Assembly (NCBI RefSeq): GCF_900142095.1
Contig: NZ_FQZP01000017.1
Coordinates: 1 to 43,572, forward strand
DNA length: 43,572 bases
Source: Thermoclostridium caenicola
GTDB lineage: Bacteria > Bacillota > Clostridia > DSM-8532
Direction of reading: 5' to 3'
The notes under the pieces are model-generated. The model was not told the DNA's origin and ran no database searches. It saw only the letters and a list, made by a program, of their open reading frames with translations. Position 1 is the stretch's first letter, and every line of letters starts with the position of its first letter. Both the position numbers and the translations under genes were made by a program. This document shows positions 34,200 through 43,572 of this stretch, one piece after another.

Positions 34200-35888
34200 A
34201 TGAAACTGAAAGGCAAGCTCATGACCATTTTTCTTGTTACACTTCTCATCTTCTCGACGCTTGTTTCTCTTCTCATGACGGACGGCATGCGAAAAGCCTT
34301 TGAAAAGCAGATGCTTGAAAGTGCCGCAGAATTGAACCGGTTGGGTCTTTTGATGTTTGATGCCAAACATCCCGGACCATGGAGAGTGGAGGGGGACGCT
34401 CTCTATAAGGGTGATACCCCGGTTAATGATTACCTGGATTTGCTCGATTCACTCATCGCGAGTAAAGACTTTACTGCCACGCTGTTCCGCGGTAACACAG
34501 GTGTTGTGACCACTTTTACGGATGAGCATGGCAACCGGATTGTCGGCATCGAAGCTTCGCCGGAGGTTTCACAGGCTGTCCTTGGAAGAGGAGAAACCTA
34601 CTCCGGGGAGGCCAAAGTGGCGGGGAGAACATACATCGCCTATTATACCCCGCTGCTGGATGAAGCAGGGCAGCCTGTTGGCATGTGGTATGTAGGCTAT
34701 GACAAGGAAAAATTACGGAGCATGGTAAACGCCAATCTGGTGAGTACCTGGGTACACCAGACCATAGCGTTGTTGGTCGCATCTGCCGTCGTTTACCTTT
34801 TTGGTTCACGTTTTGTCAGGCCTTTGAACGCTGTGACCACACATCTTGTCAGGATTTCAGAAGGCCGTTTTGATCTGGAGATACCGGATACCCGGCTGAA
34901 GGATGAGATTGGAGATATCGTCAAGGCTTCAAAAACCATGCAGCAATCCACGCGCAGCATGGTAAAAACCATTCTTGAAGAGTCAAAAAATATTGAAGAT
35001 GTCCTCGTGGAGACCGTAAAAGATATGGAGGCACTCAAGGGGGATATGGAAGATGCCTCCGCAACCACCCAGGAACTTTCTGCCGGTATGCAGGAAACCG
35101 CTGCTTCCCTTGAGGAAATGAATGCGACATCGACCCAGATCGAAGCGGCTGTGGCGCATATGGCCAAGCGCGCTGAAGAAGGAAGCAGGACAGCGGATAA
35201 AATCAAAAAGCGTGCGGCTGACCTCAGGCAGAAAGCCATCGCGTCAAAACAGTCCGCCCTTGAGCTTCTGGGTCAGAGCCAGAAACAGCTGGAAGCGGCC
35301 ATTGAGCGTTCCAGATCCATCGGTCAGATCCAGATACTGTCCGATGCGATCCTGGAAATAGCCGCCCAGACCAACCTGCTTTCCCTGAATGCCGCCATAG
35401 AAGCATCACGGGCAGGCGAATACGGCGCCGGATTTGCGGTGGTGGCCGATGAGATCAGAAAGCTCGCGGAAGACTCCAGGCGAACCGTGGAAGAAATCCA
35501 GACGGTAACCGGTTCGGTAACCGAGGCTGTCAGCAACCTGGCCAGAAGCTCGGAAAACATCCTGGATTTCATCAGCGGCAGGGTGGTCCACGACTACGAC
35601 AACCAGGTAAAAATCGGTGAGCAATATGATCTGGATGCCCAGTACGTTAACAATATGATGCAGGAGATCAGCGCCACATCCGAACAGCTCATGGCCTCCA
35701 TCAGCAATCTGATGCAGGCGATTAATGATGTGTCCAGGGCAGCCAACGAAGGCGCTTCAGGTGCGTCATCCCTCGCGGAAATGGCCACCCGCGTATCCGA
35801 CAAGAGCAATCTTGTTCTTGAAATGGCGGAAAAGGCCAACAGAAGCGTTGTGACCCTGAAGGAATATGTCCAGAAATTCACCATATAA
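34200..35888 (+). CDS. Methyl-accepting chemotaxis protein with single Cache-type domain
   Basis: The protein is 562 residues. Span 1 (7-27), an extracellular region of about 150 residues of single-Cache type ([21 protein letters not shown], then [24 protein letters not shown]), span 2 (about 185-203), HAMP (about 204-257, [21 protein letters not shown]), and a signalling coiled coil with tip [43 protein letters not shown]. The start at 34200 ([12 protein letters not shown]) follows AAGGGGGG; the longer upstream frame runs through the promoter. No CheR pentapeptide. Its coiled coil closely resembles that of the receptor at 14036, while the sensor domains are unrelated by eye, so the pair likely share one signalling array but read different ligands. 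Confidence 0.94.
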   Translation: MKLKGKLMTIFLVTLLIFSTLVSLLMTDGMRKAFEKQMLESAAELNRLGLLMFDAKHPGPWRVEGDALYKGDTPVNDYLDLLDSLIASKDFTATLFRGNTGVVTTFTDEHGNRIVGIEASPEVSQAVLGRGETYSGEAKVAGRTYIAYYTPLLDEAGQPVGMWYVGYDKEKLRSMVNANLVSTWVHQTIALLVASAVVYLFGSRFVRPLNAVTTHLVRISEGRFDLEIPDTRLKDEIGDIVKASKTMQQSTRSMVKTILEESKNIEDVLVETVKDMEALKGDMEDASATTQELSAGMQETAASLEEMNATSTQIEAAVAHMAKRAEEGSRTADKIKKRAADLRQKAIASKQSALELLGQSQKQLEAAIERSRSIGQIQILSDAILEIAAQTNLLSLNAAIEASRAGEYGAGFAVVADEIRKLAEDSRRTVEEIQTVTGSVTEAVSNLARSSENILDFISGRVVHDYDNQVKIGEQYDLDAQYVNNMMQEISATSEQLMASISNLMQAINDVSRAANEGASGASSLAEMATRVSDKSNLVLEMAEKANRSVVTLKEYVQKFTI

Positions 35889-35940
35889 AGGGCCGGTTCA
35901 GGCCGGGGGATGCTGACACCGGCACCTGACGGTTCAGAAA

Positions 35941-36003
35941 GCATGCCATGGACGCGTGAATGGTCCTGCGCAGCCATCCTGTCCATGGACATGCCGGCTT
36001 TTT
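35941..36003 (+). terminator. First of two terminators after the chemoreceptor gene
   Basis: GCATGCCATGGAC (35941-35953) pairs with GTCCATGGACATGC (35981-35994) with one bulge; a T run follows at 35999-36003. Confidence 0.6.
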
Positions 36004-36006
36004 CAA

Positions 36007-36041
36007 GGCACATGGCAGATCATCCCATGTGCCGTTTTTTG
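36007..36041 (+). terminator. Second terminator after the chemoreceptor gene
   Basis: GGCACATGG (36007-36015) pairs with CCATGTGCC (36025-36033), followed by GTTTTTT. Confidence 0.85.
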
Positions 36042-36046
36042 ATCTG

Positions 36047-36075
36047 TTGATTTCCGTACATATGTTCGGTATAAT
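36047..36075 (+). promoter_or_regulatory. uvrA promoter
   Basis: TTGATT (36047-36052) and TATAAT (36070-36075) are 17 bp apart, 70 bp before uvrA. No LexA (DinR) box of the GAAC-N4-GTTC type was seen between them and the start codon. Confidence 0.75.
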
Positions 36076-36144
36076 GGGTATGGTTTATGGAAGGACCGAA
36101 AGGATGCATAATAAACCTAAAGCGATATAAAGGAAGAATGCGCC

Positions 36145-38973
36145 ATGGAAAACTGCATCAGAATTAAAGGTGCCTGTGAGCATAATCTGAAAAACATAGA
36201 TCTGGAGATACCCCGGGACAAGCTGGTTGTGATCACCGGGCTCAGCGGTTCGGGAAAATCGTCCCTGGCCTTCGACACCATCTACGCGGAAGGCCAGAGG
36301 CGTTATATGGAATCCCTTTCGTCCTATGCCCGACAGTTCCTGGGCCTGATGGAAAAACCCGACGTGGAGTCCATAGAAGGCCTGTCGCCGGCCATCTCCA
36401 TCGATCAGAAGACCACCTCCAGGAATCCCCGATCCACAGTAGGAACGGTTACCGAGATCTACGACTATTTCAGGCTCATGTTTGCCAGGATAGGCGTACC
36501 CCATTGTCCCGAATGCGGCAGGGAGATCGCCCAGCAGACGGTGGACCAGATGGTGGACGCGGTAATGGCCCTGGAGCAAGGCACGCGCATTCAGGTCCTG
36601 GCCCCCGTTGTCCGGGGAAGAAAGGGCGAGTACACAAAGCTCATCCAGGATGCCAGGAAGAAGGGCTTTGTCCGTGTCCGCATCGACGGGGAAGTCATGG
36701 AGATCCAGGATGACATCCGCCTGGACAAGAACAAAAAGCATACCATTGAAATTGTTGTGGACAGGCTCATCATCCGTGAAGATATTCAAAAACGCCTGAC
36801 CGATTCCATAGAAAGCGCCCTGAACCTGGCCGGCGGCCTTTTGGTCATCGATGTCATCGGCAAGGAAGAAATGCTGTTCAGCCAGAACTATGCCTGCCCC
36901 GATTGCGGGATCAGCATTCCGGAGCTGACACCGCGGATGTTTTCTTTCAATAATCCTTATGGGGCATGTCCCGAATGCAGCGGTCTGGGCGTGCTGTTCA
37001 AGATGGACCCGGACCTGATCATTCCTGATAAAACCAAATCCCTGGCTGAAGGCGCCGTTACGGCAGCCGGCTTCAATTTTTCCAGCGAGGATGCCTACGG
37101 GAGAATGTACCTGGACGCCATGGCCAGGCATTATGGCTTCAGCGTGGACACGCCCGTAAAGGATCTGCCTGAGGACATACTCGACAAAATCCTTTATGGC
37201 ACCCGTGGAGAGAAGATCAAGGTCGAGTATAACAAGGAATATGGCAGCGGCACCTTCATGAGCTCCTTCGAAGGCATCATCAACAGCCTGGAGAGGCGCT
37301 ACCGGGAAACCAAGTCCAACGGCATGAAGGAGTATTACGAATCCTTCATGAGCCAGACGCCCTGCCCGGTGTGCCAGGGCAAGCGCCTGAAGAAGGAAAG
37401 CCTGGCTGTTACCGTGGGCGGGAAGAATATCCATGAAATATGCCTCATGTCGGTGCGGGAGTGCATGGCATTCTTCCACAACCTGGAGCTTAAGCCCAGG
37501 GATGCGGCCATTGCCGCGCAGATCCTTAAAGAGATCCGTGCACGGCTGAAGTTCCTGATGGATGTGGGGCTGGACTACCTGACCCTGTCCCGGGCTGCAG
37601 GCACGCTGTCCGGCGGTGAAGCGCAGCGGATCCGGCTGGCCACCCAGATAGGCTCGGGGCTCATGGGTGTCCTGTACATCCTCGACGAGCCAAGCATAGG
37701 CCTCCACCAGCGGGACAACGAGCGCCTCCTCGCAACCCTAAAGCGGCTGCGGGATCTGGGGAATACGCTCCTGGTGGTGGAACATGATGAGGACACCATG
37801 TATGCGGCGGACCACATCATCGATATGGGCCCGGGCGCAGGCGAACAGGGCGGAAGAGTGGTGGCCCAGGGCACCGTTGAGGACATCAAGAAGAACCCCA
37901 ATTCCATTACGGGAAAATACCTAAGCGGCGCTATCCGCATCGAGGTGCCCGAAAAGAGAAGGGAATACAATGGCAAGGTTATCCGGATCCTGGGGGCCCG
38001 GGAAAACAACCTGAAGGATATCGATGTGGATATCCCGCTGGGCGTCTTTACCTGCGTGACAGGGGTATCGGGTTCCGGCAAGAGTACCCTGGTGAATGAG
38101 ATCCTCTATAAAAAGCTTGCCGGCAAGCTGAACCATGCCAAGACCAAGGCCGGCCTGCATCGCGACATGCTGGGCCTTGAGCATCTGGACAAGGTGATCA
38201 ACATCGATCAGTCCCCCATCGGCCGGACCCCGCGATCCAACCCGGCCACCTATACCGGTGTGTTCGACCTGATCCGAAGCCTGTTCGCCGAAACGACGGA
38301 TGCCAAGATGAAGGGGTATTCCGCGGGACGGTTCAGCTTCAACGTGCGCGGCGGAAGATGCGAGGCCTGTGCCGGTGACGGCATCATCAAGATCGAGATG
38401 CACTTCCTCCCCGATGTTTATGTTCCCTGCGAGGTCTGCAAGGGACGGCGTTACAACCGCGAAACGCTGGATGTCAAATACAAGGGTAAGAACATTGCCG
38501 ATGTGCTGGACATGACGGTGGATGAGGCCCTGAAATTCTTCGAGAACATACCCAGGATCCAGAAAAAGCTGCAGACCCTGCATGAGGTGGGCCTGGGTTA
38601 TATCCGCCTGGGACAGCCGGCCACCACCCTTTCGGGCGGCGAGGCCCAGCGGGTCAAGCTGGCCACCGAGCTGTCCAGAAAGGCCACCGGCAGGACCATG
38701 TATATCCTGGACGAGCCCACCACCGGCCTTCATATGGCCGATGTCCACAAGCTCATCGAGGTCCTGCACCGGCTGGTGGATGCCGGCAACACGGTGGTGG
38801 TCATAGAGCATAACCTGGACGTGATCAAAACAGCCGATCACATCATCGATCTGGGTCCGGAAGGCGGTGACCGCGGCGGACAGATCGTGGCCTGCGGAAG
38901 ACCGGAAGAGGTCGCCCAGGTTAAGGAATCCTATACGGGCCAATTCCTGAAAAAACTTTTGCCCGGCTGCTGA
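36145..38973 (+). CDS. uvrA: UvrA, excinuclease ABC subunit A
   Basis: The protein is 942 residues, full length. Two ABC-type ATPase halves are present. The first has Walker [10 protein letters not shown] (32-40), zinc pairs CPECG and CPDCG/CPECSG, and signature [19 protein letters not shown]. The second has [18 protein letters not shown] with CEVCKG, and [16 protein letters not shown] followed by [10 protein letters not shown]. It scans DNA for bulky lesions and loads UvrB. uvrB is not in the window; uvrA stands alone here with its own promoter and terminator. The ATG at 36145 follows AAGGAAG. Confidence 0.98.
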   Translation: MENCIRIKGACEHNLKNIDLEIPRDKLVVITGLSGSGKSSLAFDTIYAEGQRRYMESLSSYARQFLGLMEKPDVESIEGLSPAISIDQKTTSRNPRSTVGTVTEIYDYFRLMFARIGVPHCPECGREIAQQTVDQMVDAVMALEQGTRIQVLAPVVRGRKGEYTKLIQDARKKGFVRVRIDGEVMEIQDDIRLDKNKKHTIEIVVDRLIIREDIQKRLTDSIESALNLAGGLLVIDVIGKEEMLFSQNYACPDCGISIPELTPRMFSFNNPYGACPECSGLGVLFKMDPDLIIPDKTKSLAEGAVTAAGFNFSSEDAYGRMYLDAMARHYGFSVDTPVKDLPEDILDKILYGTRGEKIKVEYNKEYGSGTFMSSFEGIINSLERRYRETKSNGMKEYYESFMSQTPCPVCQGKRLKKESLAVTVGGKNIHEICLMSVRECMAFFHNLELKPRDAAIAAQILKEIRARLKFLMDVGLDYLTLSRAAGTLSGGEAQRIRLATQIGSGLMGVLYILDEPSIGLHQRDNERLLATLKRLRDLGNTLLVVEHDEDTMYAADHIIDMGPGAGEQGGRVVAQGTVEDIKKNPNSITGKYLSGAIRIEVPEKRREYNGKVIRILGARENNLKDIDVDIPLGVFTCVTGVSGSGKSTLVNEILYKKLAGKLNHAKTKAGLHRDMLGLEHLDKVINIDQSPIGRTPRSNPATYTGVFDLIRSLFAETTDAKMKGYSAGRFSFNVRGGRCEACAGDGIIKIEMHFLPDVYVPCEVCKGRRYNRETLDVKYKGKNIADVLDMTVDEALKFFENIPRIQKKLQTLHEVGLGYIRLGQPATTLSGGEAQRVKLATELSRKATGRTMYILDEPTTGLHMADVHKLIEVLHRLVDAGNTVVVIEHNLDVIKTADHIIDLGPEGGDRGGQIVACGRPEEVAQVKESYTGQFLKKLLPGC

Positions 38974-39040
38974 AGCGCGGAAATGTTTTCTGATTTGCCT
39001 TTGGATTGATACAGTCAGAAATACGCTTTTGAAAGCCTTG

Positions 39041-39089
39041 ACCGGCTTGCCATGCACCTTTGAAGGGATATTTGGCAGGCCGGTTTTTT
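39041..39089 (+). terminator. uvrA terminator
   Basis: ACCGGCTTGCCA (39041-39052) pairs with TGGCAGGCCGGT (39073-39084), nearly perfect, then six T's. Its arms resemble the leader stems at 39196 and 41166. Confidence 0.88.
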
Positions 39090-39195
39090 GCAGGCTTTTG
39101 TGCCATGCAGGAGGGTACCTGATATATAAAGTGATCATATCCTTTCTTTGGCATGGATCTTTATGGTACAATCAGTTCATATATTTGACGCCCTG

Positions 39196-39230
39196 GCCGA
39201 CTTGCCGTGTGCCTGCAGGCCGGCTTTTCT
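39196..39230 (+). promoter_or_regulatory. Terminator-like stem in the leader of the first WG-repeat gene
   Basis: GCCGACTTGC (39196-39205) pairs with GCAGGCCGGC (39215-39224) with one mismatch and a wobble, followed by TTTTCTT. It lies between a weak -10-like TACAAT (39167-39172) and the ribosome binding site, so it could attenuate the gene. The promoter itself lacks a good -35. Confidence 0.45.
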
Positions 39231-39247
39231 TAAGCGGGGGAAAAGCT

Positions 39248-41125
39248 ATGAAGCGCGGATCATACGCTATTTTGGTTTTTTTATTGGTCATGGCTCTGAC
39301 ATTTGCGGGATGCGGAAGGTATGAAGTGCCTGATAATGTGCCCGTAAATGCAGAGCAAACAGACACTGTCACACCGGTGCCGAGTGCCGAAACACCTGAG
39401 CCTGCGGACGGGTCCGGGACGGCCGGGGATTTGCTCCCCTTTTCCGAAAGCCGGGGCTTTCAACGGCTTTACGGTTATATGGATCAGGACGGCAACGTTG
39501 TGATCGAGCCCCGGTTCGGCAGTGCAGAACCCTTCCATGCATGCGGTCTGGCTGTTGTGAAGGACACCAACGGCAAAGCGGGGCTTATTGACAGGACCGG
39601 GAAGTTCCTGGTGAAACCCGAGGCTGACAGCATCAGTTACAGCGATGGTGTTTTCATTGTGCTGATCCACGGCGAGGAGACCGTTTCACGCGCCTATGAT
39701 GAAAACGGCACGCTGCTTTTTGAGCACGATTATATTTATCCGTTCAGCGAGGGCCTTTCCCGGCGGTATTCAGACGTAACCGCGGGCTATATCGACAAAA
39801 CGGGAAAACTGGTGCTGGAGGTCCCCTACAAGAGCATAGACAATTTCTATGACGGCATCGCCCTGGTGTCCATGAGATATGACGGGCCTTCCCTTTACAT
39901 TGACAAGCAGGGAAACGATCTGACCGATACCATCTCTTCAGGGCTGCGCATGTTTAAGGATGAAACGTCCGGCCTTTTCGGCTATGAGGACAAGGACGGC
40001 AACAGGGTGATTGAACCGCAGTATTACAGCGCCACCCCCTTCAGGGACGGGCTGGCCATTGTGTGTGTGAACGACAGCGGCGACCTGTTATACGGTATCA
40101 TCGATACGCGGGGGAATTACGTGCTGGCACCTGAATACTGCGATATCAGGAGGATGCGGAACGGTTCCTTTGCCGTGGGCGAGAAAATACCCGAAGATGT
40201 CTTTGTCTCGTCCATGTATGCGAATTACAGCCGAAAAGCCCTCTTCAGCAAGGACCTGAAAAAACATACCGAATGGATTTATTTCGAACTGGACAATTTT
40301 GATGCAAACTACACCTGTGCCAGTGACGGGACGAAGATCATCTATCTGGACGCCCAGCTGAATCCGGCAACCGATCTGCCGCAATTTGAGGGCCGAGGGC
40401 TCATGTTGGCTGACGGCTCCCTGCTGAGGGGAAAGATAAACGGTCAGCTGACGGTGGCCGATCGGCAGGGCAACATCCTGGTGAGGGATGAAAAGCTGAC
40501 ATTGTTGGGAAACGGCGTGACAGCCCGGTCGGTCACCCGTTATCCCCATGACTATACCACTGTCATGTACCCGGTCCTGGATGGACTGGAGGATGTCTGG
40601 ATTGAGGATCAGCTGAACCGGTTTATCCGGGAGCAGGCGGAAAGTTACGTGAGCTTTGACGGGACATATGCCGAAGAGGACCATTATTTCTTCCCTATAA
40701 CCGATATCCAGTGCTCGGTGAACATCATCAAGAACCTCTTGCACATCGAACTGTCGGTGGATGAATACTGGATAGGCGCAGCCCATCCGGGGTATGACTG
40801 GAGCAACGAATACATCAGCCTCATCGATGGCAGGCGATACGCCATCGACGACCTCTTCAAATCGCCCGATGAAGCGCGGCAACGCCTGTGTGAAAAGGTG
40901 AACGACCAAATTGCGGAGCTGGCTGAAGAATTCTATGATTTCTATGACAAGGTGGTGCCAGAACAGATACAGCGTTTCCACCTGGAGGATGACGGGCTCA
41001 CCATCTACTTTGCCCAGTATGAAATTGCCCCATATGCTGCCGGAATGCCCATGTTCCATATTCCCTATTCGGAGATCATGGATCTGATCGATACGGAAGG
41101 TAATTTCTGGAAAGCATTCAATTAA
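39248..41125 (+). CDS. WG-repeat lipoprotein with C-terminal DUF3298 (RsiV-type) domain, copy 1
   Basis: The protein is 625 residues. Signal peptide MKRGSYAILVFLLVMALTFAGC gives lipid-bearing Cys22. A Pro/Thr/Glu-rich linker (about 30-65) precedes six or so WG-type beta repeats (about 70-330). Examples are YGYMDQDGNVVIEPRF, AGLIDRTGKFLVKPE, AGYIDKTGKLVLEVPY, FGYEDKDGNRVIEPQY and YGIIDTRGNYVLAPEY. The C-terminal part (about 430-625) is DUF3298-like: AHPGYDWSNEYISLIDGRRYAIDDLF and YFAQYEIAPYAAGMPMFHIPYSEI. It should face the outside of the cell. Its role is unknown; RsiV-type domains bind lysozyme in Bacillus, but the anti-sigma part of RsiV is absent. Start: ATG after GGGGG; the longer frame from 39029 crosses the uvrA terminator. 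Tandem duplicate of the next gene. Confidence 0.88.
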   Translation: MKRGSYAILVFLLVMALTFAGCGRYEVPDNVPVNAEQTDTVTPVPSAETPEPADGSGTAGDLLPFSESRGFQRLYGYMDQDGNVVIEPRFGSAEPFHACGLAVVKDTNGKAGLIDRTGKFLVKPEADSISYSDGVFIVLIHGEETVSRAYDENGTLLFEHDYIYPFSEGLSRRYSDVTAGYIDKTGKLVLEVPYKSIDNFYDGIALVSMRYDGPSLYIDKQGNDLTDTISSGLRMFKDETSGLFGYEDKDGNRVIEPQYYSATPFRDGLAIVCVNDSGDLLYGIIDTRGNYVLAPEYCDIRRMRNGSFAVGEKIPEDVFVSSMYANYSRKALFSKDLKKHTEWIYFELDNFDANYTCASDGTKIIYLDAQLNPATDLPQFEGRGLMLADGSLLRGKINGQLTVADRQGNILVRDEKLTLLGNGVTARSVTRYPHDYTTVMYPVLDGLEDVWIEDQLNRFIREQAESYVSFDGTYAEEDHYFFPITDIQCSVNIIKNLLHIELSVDEYWIGAAHPGYDWSNEYISLIDGRRYAIDDLFKSPDEARQRLCEKVNDQIAELAEEFYDFYDKVVPEQIQRFHLEDDGLTIYFAQYEIAPYAAGMPMFHIPYSEIMDLIDTEGNFWKAFN

Positions 41126-41161
41126 TCCCGGTAATTCAAATCCTCTCGGAGAGGTTAAGGG

Positions 41162-41194
41162 TATAATCGGCTTGCCGCGCCGGAGCAGGCCGGT
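41162..41194 (+). promoter_or_regulatory. -10 element and leader stem of the second WG-repeat gene
   Basis: TATAAT (41162-41167) has no good -35 at the right distance. ATCGGCTTGC (41166-41175) pairs with GCAGGCCGGT (41185-41194) through two wobble pairs. Compared with the stem at 39196, the sequence is similar but the T run is lost. Confidence 0.4.
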
Positions 41195-41219
41195 ATTTGC
41201 ATCAAGGAGGTAGACATCT

Positions 41220-43106
41220 ATGCTGCGAAGAGCAAAAAATCTTGCAGGGTTAATGCTGGCATTCACCCTGATCGTATCGGGCTGCGGCCGGTACGCAGAG
41301 ACTGTGGAAAAGCCTGCTGGCGAAAAACCTGTTGCCACGGAAACTCCGAAGCTTTCTGTTGAGACCCCTGCTCCCCAAAAGGAGCCGGAACCCAGGGAAC
41401 TGGTTCCTTTTGCTGAGAGCCGGGACTTTGAACGGCTCTACGGGTATATGGACCAGGCCGGGAATATAGTGATTGAACCCCGGTTTGGCAGCGCTGAGCC
41501 TTTCTATGCATGCGGCCTGGCCATAGCGGGTGATGCAAACGGCAAGCTGGGGCTTATCGACAGGAGCGGGAAATTTGTGGTCAGCCCCGAGGCCAACATC
41601 ATCACATACAGCGATGGGGTGTTCATCGCGCTGATCTATGACGGGAACAGACGTGCCCGTGCCTACGACGAAAACGGCGCATTTCTGTTTGAGCAGGCGG
41701 ACTGGATTTACCAGTTCAGCGATGGGCTGTCCAAAATCTCTGCAAACGGAAAAAGCGGTTATATTGATAAAACCGGAAAGATAGTGCTGGAGGTTCCCTA
41801 TAAGAATACAGGCGAATTCTGCGACGGCATTGCAGAGGTTGCCATGGAATACGGCGGGCCTTCCGTGCTCATCGACAAACAGGGGAATGATCTGACCGAG
41901 AAGGTTTCCTCAGGCCTTCGCATGATAAAGGATGCACAAACCGGCCTTTTCGGCTATGAGGACACCAGCGGGAAAAGGGTGATTGAACCCAGATTCATTA
42001 CGGCTTCTCCCTTCAGGGATGGCCTGGCCATTGTGGGGGTTGAGGGCGGCACATACGACGAATACCTGGTTTATGGCATCATCGATACCCAGGGCAGTTA
42101 CGTGCTGGAGCCTGAATACATCAGTATCAGAAGGATGCGCAACGGCTCCTTTGCTGTGGGAGAGAAACTGCCTGAAGATGCCTTTTTCCCTTCGATGTAT
42201 GTGGAATACTGCAAGAAGGCACTTTTCAGCAAGGATCTGAAACAGCATACCGATTGGGTCTTCCTGGAGCTGGACGATCTTGACGCGAGCTACACCTGTG
42301 TCAGCGATGGAAAGAAGATTTACTATTTGGATTCCCGGCTGAACAGGGCGACGGATCTGCCGGAATTCGAGGGCCGCGGGCTCATGCTGGCAGACGGTTC
42401 CCTGCTCAGGGGAACCATTAACGAGCAACTGACGGTTGCCGAGCGGTCAGGCAAGATCCTTTCAAAGGATGAAAAACTGACCCTGCTGGAAGGCGGCATA
42501 AAGGCCCGGTTTGTCACCCAATATCCCCACGATTACACCACCATCATCTATCCGATCCTGGAAGGCCTGGAGGATGCCTGGATTGAGGAACAGCTGAACC
42601 GGTTCATTCAGCAGGAGGCTGAAAGCTATGTGAGCTTTGACGGTACATATGCCGAGGTGGATCACTATTTCTTCCCGGATACGAGAATCAACTGCTCTGT
42701 GAACATCATAAAGGATTTATTGCATATCGAACTGAATGTCAGCGATTATTGGCTGGGTGCAGCTCACCCGGGATATTACTGGATCAATCTGTACGTCAAT
42801 ATCCAGGATGGCAGAAATTTTGAAATTGACCACCTTTTCAAATCACCGGAGGATGCCCGCAGGCGCCTGAGCGAAAAAGTGAACGAAGCTGCCCGTAAGC
42901 TTAACGAGGAGTCCTACGATTATTATGATACCGTCGAGCCGCATCAAATCAGGAATTTCCAACTGGGAATGGACGGGCTTACCGTTTACTTCAGCCTTTA
43001 TGAAATTGCCCCCTATGCGGCCGGAATCCCCGAGTTTTATATCCCCTATTCCGAGATCATGGACCTGATCGATACCGAGGGCGATTTCTGGAAGTCCTTC
43101 CACTAA
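41220..43106 (+). CDS. WG-repeat lipoprotein with C-terminal DUF3298 domain, copy 2
   Basis: The protein is 628 residues and collinear with copy 1 from end to end. Signal peptide MLRRAKNLAGLMLAFTLIVSGC (Cys22) and the next residues GRY match copy 1. The repeats read YGYMDQAGNIVIEPRF, LGLIDRSGKFVVSPE, SGYIDKTGKIVLEVPY, FGYEDTSGKRVIEPRF and YGIIDTQGSYVLEPEY. The C-terminal domain ends YEIAPYAAGIPEFYIPYSEIMDLIDTEGDF. The linker after the lipid differs most, and the repeats and DUF3298 domain least, which suggests both copies are under selection. AAGGAGG gives it a better ribosome binding site than copy 1. Function unknown; a surface sensor or binding protein is the best guess. Confidence 0.88.
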   Translation: MLRRAKNLAGLMLAFTLIVSGCGRYAETVEKPAGEKPVATETPKLSVETPAPQKEPEPRELVPFAESRDFERLYGYMDQAGNIVIEPRFGSAEPFYACGLAIAGDANGKLGLIDRSGKFVVSPEANIITYSDGVFIALIYDGNRRARAYDENGAFLFEQADWIYQFSDGLSKISANGKSGYIDKTGKIVLEVPYKNTGEFCDGIAEVAMEYGGPSVLIDKQGNDLTEKVSSGLRMIKDAQTGLFGYEDTSGKRVIEPRFITASPFRDGLAIVGVEGGTYDEYLVYGIIDTQGSYVLEPEYISIRRMRNGSFAVGEKLPEDAFFPSMYVEYCKKALFSKDLKQHTDWVFLELDDLDASYTCVSDGKKIYYLDSRLNRATDLPEFEGRGLMLADGSLLRGTINEQLTVAERSGKILSKDEKLTLLEGGIKARFVTQYPHDYTTIIYPILEGLEDAWIEEQLNRFIQQEAESYVSFDGTYAEVDHYFFPDTRINCSVNIIKDLLHIELNVSDYWLGAAHPGYYWINLYVNIQDGRNFEIDHLFKSPEDARRRLSEKVNEAARKLNEESYDYYDTVEPHQIRNFQLGMDGLTVYFSLYEIAPYAAGIPEFYIPYSEIMDLIDTEGDFWKSFH

Positions 43107-43120
43107 GGCAAACCAACGAG

Positions 43121-43148
43121 ACCGGAAGCTCAGCTTCCGGTTTTTTTG
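43121..43148 (+). terminator. Terminator after the WG-repeat pair
   Basis: ACCGGAAG...CTTCCGGT (43121-43141), a tight stem with a short loop, is followed by seven T's. Confidence 0.9.
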
Positions 43149-43208
43149 GGTTCTATAATAAATGTTGGGGTGCCGAGGGACAGAAACTTCGGAACTCCAA
43201 CATTTTTT
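43149..43208. repeat. Hairpin repeat, copy B; possible left end of the ISL3 element
   Basis: AAATGTTGG (43160-43168) pairs with CCAACATTT (43197-43205). The block TTCTATAATAAATGTTGGGG...CTTCGGA.CTCCAACATTTTTT matches copy A at 31481-31539. It starts directly after the WG-gene terminator and lies about 80 bp before the transposase start, where a left IS end would be expected. Confidence 0.6.
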
Positions 43209-43285
43209 GCAAATAAAGAGAGCATGGAGTGAAATCTCTAGTAAAATGTAGTTACTCACACCATCATTTTAAAGGAGAATCAACC

Positions 43286-43572
43286 ATGCTCTACAAAGAT
43301 TATACGCGAGAATTTATTGGATTTGAAGATGTAACCGTTACCTTCGCAGAAAGAAAGGACAATCAGTTCCACATTTATATGAGAATGAAGCGAAAAGCCC
43401 ATGAGTGTCCCCGCTGTGGTCGGACTACGGACAAGATTCACGATTACAGAGAACAACAAATTAAGGATATATCTTCGTTTGGAAGCTATACTTTCATACA
43501 TCTGCGGAAACGACGCTATGTATGTCCTTCATGCAATAAAAGGTTTTATGAAGAGGTACCTTTCCTGCCAAG
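43286..43572 (+). mobile_element. ISL3-family transposase, N-terminal part, cut by the window edge
   Basis: The open frame of 95 codons runs off the end of the window. It starts MLYKDYTREFIGFEDVTVTF after AAAGGAG. A zinc-finger-like pair, HECPRCGRTTDKIHDY and YVCPSCNKRFYEE, is the N-terminal DNA-binding part of ISL3 transposases, and the linking IKDISSFGSYTFIHLRKRRY is also typical. The catalytic DDE domain would lie beyond the edge. Lower GC than the neighbours agrees with recent arrival. Whether the element is intact cannot be seen. Confidence 0.88.

Noticed and set aside
36047-36144. LexA (DinR) box before uvrA
   Set aside because: No GAAC-N4-GTTC type sequence in the promoter or leader, although uvrA is often SOS-controlled.
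36085-39171. Minus-strand frames of 540 and 416 codons opposite uvrA
   Set aside because: Shadows of uvrA codon bias; the plus strand encodes complete UvrA motifs throughout.

Overview
The window looks like chromosomal DNA of a spore-forming, probably motile anaerobe of the class Clostridia. The evidence is a YyaC-type sporulation protein, a rubredoxin, two methyl-accepting chemotaxis proteins, a ctsR-mcsA-mcsB-clpC stress operon with its own CtsR box, a CarD-YacL-IspD cluster, AGGAGG-type ribosome binding sites and many clear intrinsic terminators. Base composition is close to even. The species cannot be named from the sequence alone.

Layout. 0.1-2.7 kb: an MFS transporter on the minus strand with a possible leader-peptide attenuator, then yyaC and a 52-residue rubredoxin. 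2.85-3.54 kb: five tRNA genes (Val, Asp, Phe, Gly, Cys) behind one strong promoter and closed by a terminator. 3.8-13.95 kb: a sugar locus of ten genes in one direction. It has a lipoprotein binding protein, an ABC ATPase and permease, a membrane-anchored paralogue of the binding protein, a histidine kinase with no extracellular sensor domain, a NarL-type regulator, an orphan anchored family-1 binding protein, a truncated PfkB-type kinase, a class II aldolase and a D-lyxose isomerase-type protein. 14.0-19.7 kb: a dCache chemoreceptor diverges from a large GGDEF-EAL protein whose C-terminus resembles two degenerate HD-GYP domains. 19.96-24.7 kb: carD, yacL-like, ispD and an EF-G paralogue. 24.9-29.5 kb: ctsR, mcsA, mcsB, clpC. 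29.5-30.1 kb: a gene-free stretch of short repeats and a long foldback. 30.1-31.4 kb: a small membrane protein, then rplM-rpsI. 31.7-39 kb: a lipoprotein, a NodB-type deacetylase, a second chemoreceptor and uvrA. 39.2-43.1 kb: two tandem WG-repeat/DUF3298 lipoproteins. 43.29 kb to the end: the start of an ISL3-type transposase.

How the genes work together. The sugar locus reads as a self-regulated uptake and breakdown system. The soluble-domain binding protein feeds the importer, its anchored twin most likely reports ligand to the kinase/regulator pair, and the isomerase, kinase remnant and aldolase would turn an imported aldose into triose-level intermediates. The kinase gene is broken, so the pathway may be incomplete or rely on a kinase elsewhere. 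The rest is mainly housekeeping: translation, protein quality control, repair and signalling.

The observations most worth a second look are the multi-binding-protein sensory module, the EAL protein with tandem HD-GYP-like domains, the repeat/foldback cluster after clpC, the MFS leader region, and a hairpin repeat shared by the rpsI 3' region and the ISL3 end. I saw no phage, no CRISPR array and no obvious defence system. Nothing in the window can be called a new biological system from sequence alone.
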